64,000 nucleotides of DNA from Pseudobdellovibrionaceae bacterium (GTDB lineage: Bacteria > Bdellovibrionota > Bdellovibrionia > Bdellovibrionales > UBA1609), in assembly GCA_020635055.1 (NCBI GenBank), contig JACKAN010000003.1, positions 124,001 to 188,000 of the forward strand, given 5' to 3'. The notes beneath the pieces are model-generated. The model saw only the letters and a list, made by a program, of their open reading frames with translations, made no database searches and was not told where the DNA came from. This document shows positions 52,248 through 61,652 of this stretch, piece by piece (the first letter of the stretch is position 1; each line of letters starts with the position of its first letter). The translations under genes were made by a program, and so were the position numbers.

Positions 52248-54656
52248 GTGAAAGTTTCTTTGCAATGGTTAAATCAATATATAGATGTTAGTGATTTTTT
52301 TAATCAACCACAGGTGCTAGCTGATAAAATTACTCAAGCCGGTTTAGAAGTGGAAGATCTGGAAGATCCTGCGAAAAATCTTGCAAATGTTATTGTTGGC
52401 CAAGTGAAAGAATTAGCCTCACATCCCAATGCCGATAAGCTGACTCTGTGCCAAGTGGATATAGGTGAAGGCACATTAAGACAAATTGTATGTGGTGCTA
52501 AAAATCATCGCCAGGGCGATAAAGTCGCTGTGGCGATACCTGGGGCGGTTTTACCAGGTGATTTTGCAATTAAGAAATCACAGATACGAGGTGTGGACAG
52601 CTTGGGAATGATGTGTTCTGAAGTAGAACTAGGGCTATCTAATGAGAGTGCTGGGATTATGATTCTGCCTAAAGAAGCCCAAGTGGGAACTTCTTTTGCC
52701 GAATACATGGGGCTAAACGATATTATTTTTGAATTAAAAGTGACTCCCAATCGTGCAGATTGTTTGAGTCATTTGGGTTTGGCCAGAGAGCTGTCGGCTC
52801 TTTTAGATCGTCCATTAAAATTTCCTGAGACTACATTAAAGACCACAGATAAAACCAGCTCTTCTTTAGTGAAATTGGAATTGAAAAATTCGGAATGGTG
52901 CCCACGTTATGCTGGACGAGCTATTTTTGGTGTTAAAGTGGGACCCAGTCCCGTTTGGTTAAAACAGTCCTTAGAGAAAATTGGTTTAAATTCTATTAAT
53001 AATATAGTGGATGTAACCAATTATGTAATGATGGAGTTAGGGCAGCCTTTGCATGCTTTTGATGCTACATTTATTAGTGAAAGTAAAATTATAATTGATA
53101 ATTCAATCAAAGGCGAAAAGTTTACCACTCTAGATGGCACCGAGATCGAATTGAGTGGCGACGAGCTCACCATTCGTGATGGCGAAAAAGCTGTCGCCTT
53201 GGCCGGAATTGTTGGCGGCAAAAATTCGGGTGTAAATGAGGAGACTAAAGATATATTTTTAGAGTCCGCTTATTTTACAGCGGCAACAGTAAGGAAAACT
53301 TCCCGTCGCTTAGGCATTCAAACCGATTCTTGCTATCGCTTTTCTAGAGGAACAGATCCTGATGGCGTTGTGGAAGCCATGAATCGCGCCTGTCACTTAA
53401 TTCAACAAGTGGCCGGTGGACAAGTAGCCAAAGATTTTTGGGATGAATATCCATTACCTATAAAAAAAGAACCAATATTAGTAGAACACAGTTATTTGGA
53501 AGAGCGATTGGGATATGCAGTAGACTTCTTTGATTTTGCAAAATGGATGAGTCGTTTGAGCTGCAAAGTTGAAGAAGATTCTGTGGCCTCACAATGTTGG
53601 GTGAGTGCGCCTATGTACCGCTGGGATTTGTGGTCGGACATTGACTTGGTGGAAGAGTATGGTCGCTTGCATGGTTACGACAAAATTCCAGAAAAATTAC
53701 CCTCATTAAGTTATGAACCTCTAAGTGAAGATAAAGAATATACCCATCAGAAACAATGGAATCAAAAGTTGTGCGAAGAAGGTTTTTTGCAAGCGGTAAA
53801 TTACAATTTTGTGTCTAAAGATTTTGAAATTCAACTTTTAGGAAATGAAGCTGATGAAAAAACCACTGGCTTAGTGACCATTGCTGAAGCCGTAAAAATT
53901 AGTAATCCTATTAGTGAAGATTATAATGTTATGAGACGAAGAGTGTTTACGGGATTATTTAAAAATTTAGTCTACAATTATCGTCACGGATCGGAGTATG
54001 GACGCCTTTTTGAAACGGGACATGTTTTTTATTCTTCTGGTGAAGAATACAAACAAAATATGCATTTGGGTTTGTGTGCATGGGGGCAGAAAAATCAATT
54101 GTGGCAAAAAGAAAAATCGCGACCGGTAGTTTATGATGTTAAAACAGCCATCGAAAATTTACTGGAGTCTTTGCATATTCCCTCCTGGCAATGGCGAGAA
54201 TTTCCACAAGGGAAAGTGCCTACATATTTACACCCCTATCAGACTACAGTTTTATTTTTAGAGGGTCGCATGGTGGGGTATATGGGTAGTCTTCATCCGA
54301 GTTTATTGGATGATAATAAAATACGTACTGGAGCGGCCATGGCCGAACTGGATATGCAAAAAATTATGCGTGGCCAACCACGGGTGCCACAAGCTAAAGC
54401 TATTTCAAAATTTCCAGCTGTGACTCGCGATTTTTCATTTGTTATGAGTAGCGAAGCAAAAGTTAGTGACAGAATCCAAAAAATGAAAAAGATCAGTGGG
54501 TCACTTTTGCAAAAAGTAGAAGTTTTTGACGAGTTCACTGGAGGGCAGTTGAAAGAAGGGGAGCGTTCTGTGAGCTTTCGCCTGACCTTTCAAGATATGG
54601 ATGGAACTCTGAATGAGCAGCGATTGGCTCAGCTACAAAAAGAAATGCTTTCTTAA
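52248..54656 (+). CDS. pheT: Phenylalanyl-tRNA synthetase beta subunit
   Basis: 802 residues, normal length; GTG start after GGGAAGGA. N-terminal EMAP-like tRNA-binding fold (VIVGQVKELASHPNADKLTLCQVDIG, 47-73), B3/B4 editing domain (near 200-380, with GQPLHAFD and KEFTTLDG-type loop), catalytic-like fold and C-terminal FDX-ACB domain (AKFPAVTRDFSFVMSS, near 712). Its 3' end touches the opposed truncated phospholipase gene. Confidence 0.97.
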   Translation: MKVSLQWLNQYIDVSDFFNQPQVLADKITQAGLEVEDLEDPAKNLANVIVGQVKELASHPNADKLTLCQVDIGEGTLRQIVCGAKNHRQGDKVAVAIPGAVLPGDFAIKKSQIRGVDSLGMMCSEVELGLSNESAGIMILPKEAQVGTSFAEYMGLNDIIFELKVTPNRADCLSHLGLARELSALLDRPLKFPETTLKTTDKTSSSLVKLELKNSEWCPRYAGRAIFGVKVGPSPVWLKQSLEKIGLNSINNIVDVTNYVMMELGQPLHAFDATFISESKIIIDNSIKGEKFTTLDGTEIELSGDELTIRDGEKAVALAGIVGGKNSGVNEETKDIFLESAYFTAATVRKTSRRLGIQTDSCYRFSRGTDPDGVVEAMNRACHLIQQVAGGQVAKDFWDEYPLPIKKEPILVEHSYLEERLGYAVDFFDFAKWMSRLSCKVEEDSVASQCWVSAPMYRWDLWSDIDLVEEYGRLHGYDKIPEKLPSLSYEPLSEDKEYTHQKQWNQKLCEEGFLQAVNYNFVSKDFEIQLLGNEADEKTTGLVTIAEAVKISNPISEDYNVMRRRVFTGLFKNLVYNYRHGSEYGRLFETGHVFYSSGEEYKQNMHLGLCAWGQKNQLWQKEKSRPVVYDVKTAIENLLESLHIPSWQWREFPQGKVPTYLHPYQTTVLFLEGRMVGYMGSLHPSLLDDNKIRTGAAMAELDMQKIMRGQPRVPQAKAISKFPAVTRDFSFVMSSEAKVSDRIQKMKKISGSLLQKVEVFDEFTGGQLKEGERSVSFRLTFQDMDGTLNEQRLAQLQKEMLS

Positions 54657-55045
54657 TTTTGCATTTCTTCCCATTCTTGAAAAGGAATAGCTAAACCCCT
54701 TGACACTAAAGTTTTAACTTTTGAAGTTGGATACTTTGATTGATTAAAATCTACGATAAGGCGAATTTGTTTATGGGCAGCTTGCTGAACTAAAAGATCA
54801 GAAAAGTATTTAAGTGTAATGCTATAAATTGCCATATCAATGCTTTTATTTGCAGTTTGAATAAATTTAGTTAAAGGCACTTCACAGTTTTGTTTTGGCG
54901 AGAAACATATTTTAGGTATTAGTTCGTTATTAAAGCTTATATATTGATTAGGAACTTGTATCGAAGAATCGGTTGTTGTGTTTGTTTTAGAAACTGTAAT
55001 ATGTGGCACTAAAATGAGTGTAAAAATAAAGGCCAATAACTTCAT
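54653..55045 (-). pseudogene. Truncated phospholipase D-like nuclease, no HKD motif
   Basis: 130 residues from ATG 55045 (MKLLAFIF; signal peptide), extendable to 55111. The part KICFSPKQNCEVPLTKFIQTA and SIDMAIYSITLKYFSDLLVQQAA followed by IRLIVDFNQSKY is the start of a bacterial PLD/Nuc domain. It stops at FQEWEEMQN before the catalytic HxKxxxxD that should follow at about residue 140-150. The stop overlaps the pheT stop from the other strand, so the 3' end was lost. Probably inactive. Confidence 0.65.
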
Positions 55046-55349
55046 AAAAAATACTCCCCCAAGTTGTTCTTGAATAACAGAATTATTCAAAAAAGATCCC
55101 AAAGCTGTCAATTATTAGCAAGCTTATAAAAAACAAGAAAACAAGGTGAATTGAATCTGAATTTCTATTTTCTCATTCACAGTTGGACGATCTAGCGTCT
55201 AGTTAAATTGAAGTAGCTTGGCAGGAAAGGGGAGCTGGAACCTAAAAGCCTGTAATTATTACAAATAATGCTTTTAAGTTAAAATACTATTTAATAAAAT
55301 GCTTTAAAAGTGTATAATAAGTAGTGTATTAACTTAAAAGGAGGATTTT

Positions 55350-56204
55350 ATGAAATCCAATGAGAAACAAGTAAAGTTACAAATAATGTTCACGCTATCC
55401 CTTCTCAGTTTAGTGCTACTTTCGGCATGCAGTAGAGGCACGGTAGATTCCAATATTGCTCGCAGAGATCCCAATACAGGTAAGGTAGATATCAAAAGAA
55501 ATTATGCATTGGCATATTCGGAAAGAAATCACCAAAGCTTGTTTAAAGCGAACTTTCGAGAGGGCAAAGATATTATGTCGGCAGATGTTCGTTTGATTTC
55601 CCCAGCATCTATAAAACTAAATGGGAAATTTGTACCAGAAGATTCTAAGATTGATAAACAAGATGGAGGAGAGTTGGCCGCCTTTTATATTGGATTTATA
55701 TTTCCTCCCGCCTGGATGTTTATGGGCGATAATGGCTATGTTAATTATGTAAAGCGTGTAGATGGAAAGGTGAAAGACTTTGAAATTGAATATATAGATC
55801 CTGAAGGTGAGATTCATAGAGATTACGCACTTTTGAGCCAGATTCAATTTTCTGTACCTAATGTGGCGTCAAAAACTAAAGATCTTGTAGTTCCAGTTCA
55901 AGGTGCTGAAAACTTTGATTGGGCCTATTGCGGAGTGGAATTTGAGCAAGAGGATTTAGTAGAAATAAGAGATAAAAATAACAATGTGACTCAAAAGACA
56001 GAAATTGTTAAACATCATAATAGATATTATGCTTCTGCCAATAAAGTTCGAATTCCAGCAAGGGATTTACAGTTGGCAGTTTGCAGTGAAATCACAGTAG
56101 AATGTGGAGCCAATTCCAGTGATATTTTGGAAGGTGGATCCGGCGGTAATTTGACAATAGACTATATTGGTATGTCTTATGAATTAAAGTTAGGTTGTAA
56201 ATGA
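55350..56204 (+). CDS. Lipoprotein of unknown function
   Basis: 284 residues from ATG 55350 after AAAAGGAGG; long n-region (MKSNEKQVKLQIMFT), lipobox LLSACS (Cys27). The mature part is beta-rich and acidic, with PPAWMFMGDNGYVNY near 130 and four Cys near the C-terminus (CGVEF, VCSEI, ECGAN, LGCK) that could form disulfides. No family recognised. Its TGA overlaps the ATG of the TetR gene, so it is co-transcribed with it and the ABC1 kinase. Confidence 0.6.
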   Translation: MKSNEKQVKLQIMFTLSLLSLVLLSACSRGTVDSNIARRDPNTGKVDIKRNYALAYSERNHQSLFKANFREGKDIMSADVRLISPASIKLNGKFVPEDSKIDKQDGGELAAFYIGFIFPPAWMFMGDNGYVNYVKRVDGKVKDFEIEYIDPEGEIHRDYALLSQIQFSVPNVASKTKDLVVPVQGAENFDWAYCGVEFEQEDLVEIRDKNNNVTQKTEIVKHHNRYYASANKVRIPARDLQLAVCSEITVECGANSSDILEGGSGGNLTIDYIGMSYELKLGCK

Positions 56205-56896
56205 AAATTTCAAAAGCTCAAAAAGAAAAAAACTTAGTGGCCATTATTGAAGCGGCAATAAAATTGTCTAATAAAGATAGTTTTAAGACGGTTTCAATGA
56301 AGGCCATTGCCCAAGAGGCTGGAATAAGTGATGCCACAATTTATAATTACTTTCCCACAAAGGAAGAAATTATCACTGGATATTTTGAGCTGAGAATGAA
56401 ACAGGCTATTCTTGCTGCCAAGAAATCTGAAGAGTATTTGGCATTAGATTATTTTCAAAAAATACAATGGCTGATTGAAAATCACCTGGATAATTTAAGA
56501 AAAGATGGTGATTTTTTAAGTCAGTCTCTGAACCAATTGTTTGTCCAACCCATATCTTTAGCTCAGACGAGCGTAGGAAAATCAAAACAGAAATATTTAG
56601 CCTTTTTGGATACTGAATTACAAGTTGCCATTGAGAAAAAGGAATTTGATTCTCCACCTTTTGCCAGTTTTATTTGTGAGCTCATCTGGGATTTTCATTT
56701 AGGAATGGTTTTTTATTGGATAAAAGACAAGTCTAATTCAAAAGCCAACTCTTCACAATTGATTCAAATGGGCGTGGAATTGTTAAAAGAAGTTATGTGT
56801 GCCAACATCTTAAATAAAGCCTATAATATTGCACATTTTCTTTTTAAAGAGCATTTGCTCTCAAAATTGTTTCAGCTGGGGTTAACTCGTGAGTAA
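56201..56896 (+). CDS. TetR-family transcriptional regulator
   Basis: 231 residues. N-terminal HTH (about 13-60): AAIKLSNKDSFKTVSMKAIAQEAGISDATIYNYFPTKEEI fits the TetR HTH closely. The C-terminal ligand-binding helical part is divergent (HLDNLRKDGDFLSQSL). It sits in an operon between a lipoprotein and an ABC1 kinase, so it probably controls these genes in response to a membrane or fatty-acid-type signal; ligand unknown. Confidence 0.85.
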   Translation: MKISKAQKEKNLVAIIEAAIKLSNKDSFKTVSMKAIAQEAGISDATIYNYFPTKEEIITGYFELRMKQAILAAKKSEEYLALDYFQKIQWLIENHLDNLRKDGDFLSQSLNQLFVQPISLAQTSVGKSKQKYLAFLDTELQVAIEKKEFDSPPFASFICELIWDFHLGMVFYWIKDKSNSKANSSQLIQMGVELLKEVMCANILNKAYNIAHFLFKEHLLSKLFQLGLTRE

Positions 56897-58160
56897 AGAA
56901 GATTTTGCCCCTCCATCTAAAAGTTTTGTTTTTGGCGAGATGGCCGTTAAAGCCGCCATCGAAGAATTAAATATGTGGAGTCGCATGTGGTTTGCCAATA
57001 AAGACCAAAAAGAAAAGTTAAAAGTTAATAAGCAAGAAAAACTAGGTGAAATTTTAATTGAAGGATTGAGTCGACTAAAGGGCACAGGATTAAAAGTCTT
57101 GCAGAATTTAGCCATTGATGAAGAGATGATTCCACCAGCTATGTTAAGAAAAGTGGAGCAGTCTTTTTCACAAGTTACGCCAATGAACAGTTTTTTAGTA
57201 AAAAGAATTTTGCGCGAAGAATTAAATGATGAATTTGAAAATTTATTTGAAAAATTTGATTTTAAGGCATTGGCAGCAGGAAGTATTGGACAAGTTCATC
57301 GTGCCACTTTGATAAATGGAAGAGAGGTCGCAATTAAAATTCAGTATCCACATGTAAAAACAGACTTCCAGAATGAAATGAATTGGTTACAAAAAATGTC
57401 CATCTACATAGAGCATCCCTTATTAAGGAATTCTATAAAAAGCGTGACATTGCAAATGCTTGAGGAAATAGACTTCTGTAAAGAAGCTACTAACGCCAAA
57501 AATTTTAAAGTAATTTTAGGGAATAGTCCCTTTGTACTTCCTGGAGTTGTTGAAGAAATTAGTGGTGAAAATTTGGTTGGATATGAATTCCTTGATGGTT
57601 TGCCCGTTATAGAGGTATTTCAAAATGAGGCTCGTGTAAGTGAAAGGCTTTGTCAAAATATTTATGATTTTTTCTTTTGCTCTTTTTTTGATCATGGAAT
57701 TCTGTATGCCGATCCACATCCTGGAAATTTTCTTCAATTAGTGGATGGCAAGATGGGCGTTGTTGATTTTGGTTTGGTTCAGTCGGATCTGCCAGATAGT
57801 ATTAGAAACTTATTTAAGGGTTTACTTTTTCCAAATAGGGTTTCTGAAAAAGAAGTATTACAGTGTTATATTTCTTTGGGTGCAGAAATTCATGATGATC
57901 AAAAAGAGGAATTCTTAAACGAAGTGATTAGACCCTTTCGCAAAATCTCGCAGTCCATGGTCAAAGAAGATAGTTTTGATTTTAAAAATTCAAATCAACT
58001 GGTTAAGAGTTTTCGCCAAGTTATATTAAGTCAAATTTCAAATGAGAAGTTAAACAATTTTAATAGTGATTTGAGTTTGATCCATAAATCTATTCAAAGT
58101 TTGTATCTTATGTTGGGCAAATTTAAGGCTCGAATAAAAACGCAGACAATATTTTATTAA
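56889..58160 (+). CDS. ABC1/UbiB-family atypical protein kinase-like ATPase
   Basis: 423 residues, GTG start at 56889 overlapping the TetR stop. UbiB-family signatures: KVLQ in the KxGQ position (near 78), the Ala-rich loop LAAGSIGQVHRA (near 136, AAASIGQVHRA in the family), VAIKIQYP (Lys, ~155), YADPHPGNF (catalytic loop, about 278) and VVDFGLV (Mg-binding DFG, about 294). No membrane span at the C-terminus, unlike UbiB of ubiquinone synthesis. Such proteins act in quinone or lipid homeostasis. The regulator and lipoprotein beside it suggest an envelope-lipid role. Confidence 0.88.
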   Translation: MSKEDFAPPSKSFVFGEMAVKAAIEELNMWSRMWFANKDQKEKLKVNKQEKLGEILIEGLSRLKGTGLKVLQNLAIDEEMIPPAMLRKVEQSFSQVTPMNSFLVKRILREELNDEFENLFEKFDFKALAAGSIGQVHRATLINGREVAIKIQYPHVKTDFQNEMNWLQKMSIYIEHPLLRNSIKSVTLQMLEEIDFCKEATNAKNFKVILGNSPFVLPGVVEEISGENLVGYEFLDGLPVIEVFQNEARVSERLCQNIYDFFFCSFFDHGILYADPHPGNFLQLVDGKMGVVDFGLVQSDLPDSIRNLFKGLLFPNRVSEKEVLQCYISLGAEIHDDQKEEFLNEVIRPFRKISQSMVKEDSFDFKNSNQLVKSFRQVILSQISNEKLNNFNSDLSLIHKSIQSLYLMLGKFKARIKTQTIFY

Positions 58161-58389
58161 TATTATGAAGTCCTAGAGTACTCCTTAACCGCAGATTGGG
58201 CTCCGCATCATATGTTATCTAAAAATTGCAGTGCTAAGTGTGAATCAAGCCTGGAACTAAAATGGGAATGACATTGTGTAACAAGAAATGGGATCTGGAA
58301 CCTTAATAGGTCTGGGTTTTTTCAAAAAAACTTGCGTATTTTCAATAACTTGGTAGCCTAAGTCTAAGTGATCTCAGCAAGGATGGGAT
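58161..58389. promoter_or_regulatory. Region upstream of ihfA
   Basis: 229 bp without an ORF. AATGGGATCTGGAACCTT at 58286-58303 resembles GGGGAGCTGGAACCT at 55229-55243, upstream of the lipoprotein gene, and may be a shared regulatory element; two matches are too few to be sure. Confidence 0.3.
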
Positions 58390-58722
58390 ATGATAAAAGA
58401 CAACACTGATAAATCAACAATGACAAAAGCCGATATCGTAGAAAAAGTTTACGAGAAAATCGGGTTCTCAAAAAAAGAAGCTTCTGAACTCGTGGAAATG
58501 GTTTTTAAAGAGTTAAAAGAAGTTCTCTATAAGGGTGATAAAGTCAAAATTTCTGGTTTTGGAAATTTCATTGTTCGTGAAAAAAAATCGCGCATTGGCC
58601 GCAACCCACAAACGGGGGATCAAATTACAATCACGGCAAGAAGAGTTCTCACTTTTCGCCCCAGCCAAGTATTAAAAGCCATGCTCAATGGTGAAGAGTA
58701 TGCCCATCTAAAGGATGATTGA
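58390..58722 (+). CDS. ihfA: Integration host factor alpha subunit
   Basis: 110 residues after AAGGATGGG; ATG 58390 or the downstream MTKADIVEK (58420), which is where most family members start. HU/IHF fold: TKADIVEKVYEKIGFSKKEASELVE, KVKISGFGNFIVREKKSRIGRNPQTG and the DNA-contact tip. IHF-alpha is distinguished from HU by the pheT-ihfA-merR order, as in E. coli (pheST-ihfA). It bends DNA at recombination and transcription sites; here it is 3.7 kb after pheT. Confidence 0.9.
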   Translation: MIKDNTDKSTMTKADIVEKVYEKIGFSKKEASELVEMVFKELKEVLYKGDKVKISGFGNFIVREKKSRIGRNPQTGDQITITARRVLTFRPSQVLKAMLNGEEYAHLKDD

Positions 58723-58727
58723 TAATC

Positions 58728-59195
58728 ATGGAAAATGAAATCGTATTTGAAACTCGCGATGAAAATCGTTACGCCCCATCTGCAAACACCTCCCTAGACG
58801 TTGGTGTGGATGTTGAGCTGGCAAAAGATTTACAAAAAATTCCAGAAAAAATGGCCTTTAAAATCGGTGAAGTGGCAGATTTAGCTAATGTAAAGGCCTA
58901 TGTTCTTCGTTATTGGGAAACAGAATTCCCAACTCTGCGCCCAGAAAAATCTAAACACAATCAACGCGTATATACACGTCGTGATGTTGAGTTGGTTTTT
59001 CTTATCAAAAAACTATTGTACAAAGATCGCTTTTCTATTGAAGGGGCCAGATGCGCACTTAAAAACTTAAAAAAGGAAACTAAAAAAGTTTCTACAATCA
59101 CAAGTGCGGTATCTCATCACGAAAAACTCCGCGATCAAGTGCATGAACTCATCAGAGAAGTAAAATCCCTAAAAAACTATTTTATAGAATTTTAA
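58728..59195 (+). CDS. MerR-family transcriptional regulator
   Basis: 155 residues from ATG 58728, five bases after the ihfA stop. N-terminal ~45 residues are acidic and variable; then the MerR HTH (FKIGEVADLANVKAYVLRYWETEFPTL... RRDVELVFLIKKLL, about 45-105). No Cys for metal sensing and a short coiled-coil C-terminus. This is the usual MerR neighbour of ihfA. It ends inside a long palindrome shared with the convergent gene. Confidence 0.88.
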   Translation: MENEIVFETRDENRYAPSANTSLDVGVDVELAKDLQKIPEKMAFKIGEVADLANVKAYVLRYWETEFPTLRPEKSKHNQRVYTRRDVELVFLIKKLLYKDRFSIEGARCALKNLKKETKKVSTITSAVSHHEKLRDQVHELIREVKSLKNYFIEF

Positions 59196-59254
59196 AAGGT
59201 ACCAAGTCCCTATTTACGTTGCGGTGAAGCGTAAATAGGGACTTGGTACCTTTT
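59194..59254. terminator. 25-bp-arm palindromic terminator between convergent genes
   Basis: Perfect 25-base arms (AAAAGGTACCAAGTCCCTATTTACG and its complement, 59194-59218 and 59230-59254) with an 11-base loop; ends in TTTT on the + strand and AAAA/TTTT on the other, so it can stop both directions. It covers the merR stop and the last ~15 codons of the amidohydrolase gene. Confidence 0.85.
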
Positions 59255-60550
59255 TAGGGCGGAGAGGAATTGTTGTTTTAGGTCTTCGATATCTACTTTT
59301 GTGGATTTTCGGTTGAATAGAATCCATTCGCCGTTGACCATAACATGTTTTACATTTTGACTCGATTGCGAAAAAATCAAATTTTCTTGGGGTATGTGTA
59401 CAGGAAGAGTCTCTAGTGATTTTTCAAAAAATACTAAATCGGCGCAGGCCCCTACTTTTAATGTCGACCATTGATTTTGGCCATAAGCTTGAGCCGCCCT
59501 ATGAGTGGTACTGGCGAGTACTTTTTGTGTTAAATTATTTTTGTAACCGCGATCTTGAGCTAAAAGATGTGTGACTTTCATTTCTGATATTAAGTCTGAA
59601 GTGTCGTTAGATGCGGCACAATCGGTGCCCAGCGCAAAAGGAATTTCAAGTTCTAGGATTTTTTTAAAATTGGGAAGGCGTTCATAAATTATTTCAGAAA
59701 CTGGGGTAAAACCAAAAACAGTTCCTGTATCTTTGATGATTTGTAAATCCTTGTCGCTGGCGCTAACTAAGTGAACGGCAATAGTGTTGGGCCCAAGAAC
59801 TCCACATTTTTCTGCAAACTCAACAGCACTCATGTTGTAATTTTTAAGACAAAACTCAAGCTCTTGGGCAGTTTGTGACAAGTGCATATGTAAGGGGAGT
59901 TGGTTTTGTTTGGCAAATCTTGCAATGTCTTTTAGTAAAGATTCAGAAACAGAGTCGCCAGCATGGGGGGCGACAACAGGAACAAATTTATCGCGATCGT
60001 AGGGCCAGTTTTCTATCCATTTTTTTGTTTGATTCCAGTTTTCTTTGGAGGGAAAAGCCCCGTTAAGGTCGGCAGTTGTTTCGCCTATCAAACCTTTTAC
60101 ACCAAATTGTTCTAGAGCTTTCACAATGCCAGACTCAAAGTAGTAGTGATCGGCAAAGGTTGAAGTTCCAGAAAGAAGACCTCCCCATATATAGGGGTAG
60201 CTCAAGGCTGTGACAATTTCGGGGTCTAACTTTTTTTCCCAGGGGAAAAAAAGATCATGAATCATGTTCTGTTGTTGATGAGCGAGATCACGGAAAATAT
60301 TCATTGCTACATGAGAATGAGCATTAATAAAACTGGGAGAAATAATAAAATTGGAGGCATCGATAACGAGTTTTTCTGAGGGTAGAGGGGTTGAGGGCTC
60401 CTCTTGGCTAATAAAAGCAATTTTTCCATTTTCTATAAGTAGGTGAGCTTGTAGGAGATTGTGATCTGGAGAAACCACGGTCGCATTTTTAAAAAACAAA
60501 CATTTGTGTTTTTCTAATTGTGAATGTTTATAATCTTTTAATTTTTTCAT
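59210..60550 (-). CDS. Amidohydrolase-family deaminase, MTA/SAH-deaminase-like
   Basis: 446 residues, ATG 60550. Metal-dependent amidohydrolase fold: NAHSHVAMN (metal His pair, near 83), LHMHLSQT (third His, about 215-225), AVHLV (about 258, fourth His) and ALGTDCAASND (Asp, near 310). The family includes 5-methylthioadenosine/S-adenosylhomocysteine deaminase and SsnA; RDLAHQQ-NMIHDLFFPWE is closest to that pattern. The Tsx-like nucleoside channel at 60892 fits a nucleoside role. No signal peptide. Confidence 0.8.
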   Translation of the reverse strand: MKKLKDYKHSQLEKHKCLFFKNATVVSPDHNLLQAHLLIENGKIAFISQEEPSTPLPSEKLVIDASNFIISPSFINAHSHVAMNIFRDLAHQQQNMIHDLFFPWEKKLDPEIVTALSYPYIWGGLLSGTSTFADHYYFESGIVKALEQFGVKGLIGETTADLNGAFPSKENWNQTKKWIENWPYDRDKFVPVVAPHAGDSVSESLLKDIARFAKQNQLPLHMHLSQTAQELEFCLKNYNMSAVEFAEKCGVLGPNTIAVHLVSASDKDLQIIKDTGTVFGFTPVSEIIYERLPNFKKILELEIPFALGTDCAASNDTSDLISEMKVTHLLAQDRGYKNNLTQKVLASTTHRAAQAYGQNQWSTLKVGACADLVFFEKSLETLPVHIPQENLIFSQSSQNVKHVMVNGEWILFNRKSTKVDIEDLKQQFLSALKRYQVPIYASPQRK

Positions 60551-60891
60551 TTTTTTTACTTGATAGTATTATTTAAAGTTTTTTATTAAATGTTTCTACT
60601 TTAAATAGTTTCTACTAGCAGTTAATACCAATTACATTATTTAATTCCTATTCTTAATTCTCTGCAAGTATTATAAAAGCAAGGTTTCTGTTTCTATAAA
60701 AGGGGAATTATTTCTTGTAATTGGTATAACATCTCATAAAATCCTGTGGATTATGAGTCTTTTTTACACAATTTCACTAAAATATTTGTATTTTTTTAAA
60801 AGATATCCCCCCTTCTTGCTCCCAACTGTATCTTGTTCCATAACAGATTGAACAAGCAAGGTATTAACAATGAAAAGGGTCGGGTTCATTA
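60551..60891. other. Intergenic region with MITE A2
   Basis: The region between the divergent deaminase and Tsx genes is 341 bp and holds MITE copy A2 plus AT-rich sequence; a promoter for the Tsx-like gene must lie in the last ~150 bp. No clear promoter boxes. Confidence 0.5.
60625..60727. mobile_element. MITE type A, copy A2
   Basis: 103 bp with perfect ends ATACCAATTACA / TGTAATTGGTAT. The inner part (CTCTGCAAGTATTATAAAA) is nearly identical in A1 (20510) and A3 (61653). Lies in the promoter region shared by the deaminase and the Tsx-like gene. Confidence 0.8.
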
Positions 60892-61641
60892 ATGAAAATT
60901 ATAGTATTGCTTTTATTTGTTTTGTTTTATGGTCCTTTACATGCGGCCAGCATTTCTTATTTAAAAGGGAATAGTTATAAATCCTATGGAGAAGAAGTTT
61001 TTGCGAAAGACATTATCACCATTGACCACTATGGAACTTGGAAATATGGCTCAGTTTATTTTTTTTACGACATAAGCCGTGCAGTTAAAAAAGATGATCA
61101 CTCCGATTTTTTTGGAAGCATTTCACCCATGTTCAGTTTAAGTAAAATGACTGGAAAAGATTTTTCTAATTCTTGGTTGCATGATGTTGATGTGAAGTTT
61201 GAACTGGAGCATGTGTCTGGTTATACACCCGTATATTATTACGGATTTAATTTGCCAATAAAGTTACCCTACTTTCGCAATTTTAGTGTGGCTCCAGTAT
61301 TGCGTGATGATCCTTTAAAGAAAGGAGTGGGTGGACAAGTGCTTTTAGCTTGGGGTTTGCCATTGCATTTAAATGCAAAATTGGATTTTATGTTCAGTGG
61401 TTTTTTAGCCATGAGTATGATAGCTGAAGATAAAGATGAGTTTTTTATGATTACACAACCGCAGTTCTTGGTAGATATTGGCCAGTTATTTAAAACTGAT
61501 AAAAACCAATTTTTTGCTGGAATGGAATACTCCTATGCCATCAATCGCTACCTAAAAAAGGGAACACCAAAACCGGGTGGAGGAGTGGAGTCTGGCTTTG
61601 ATGAAAATGTTTTGCAAGCCATGGTAAAATTGGTTTATTAA
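60892..61641 (+). CDS. Tsx-like nucleoside-specific outer-membrane channel
   Basis: 249 residues. Signal peptide ending LHAA (about 19). Mature part matches the Tsx/OmpK pattern: YLKGNSYKSYGEE, TIDHYGTWKYGSVYFFYDIS, SISPMFSLSKMTGKDFS, and a C-terminal QAMVKLVY with terminal aromatic. About twelve strands. It would let nucleosides into the periplasm, consistent with the deaminase upstream on the other strand. Confidence 0.8.
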   Translation: MKIIVLLLFVLFYGPLHAASISYLKGNSYKSYGEEVFAKDIITIDHYGTWKYGSVYFFYDISRAVKKDDHSDFFGSISPMFSLSKMTGKDFSNSWLHDVDVKFELEHVSGYTPVYYYGFNLPIKLPYFRNFSVAPVLRDDPLKKGVGGQVLLAWGLPLHLNAKLDFMFSGFLAMSMIAEDKDEFFMITQPQFLVDIGQLFKTDKNQFFAGMEYSYAINRYLKKGTPKPGGGVESGFDENVLQAMVKLVY

Positions 61642-61652
61642 ACTGGTTTATT

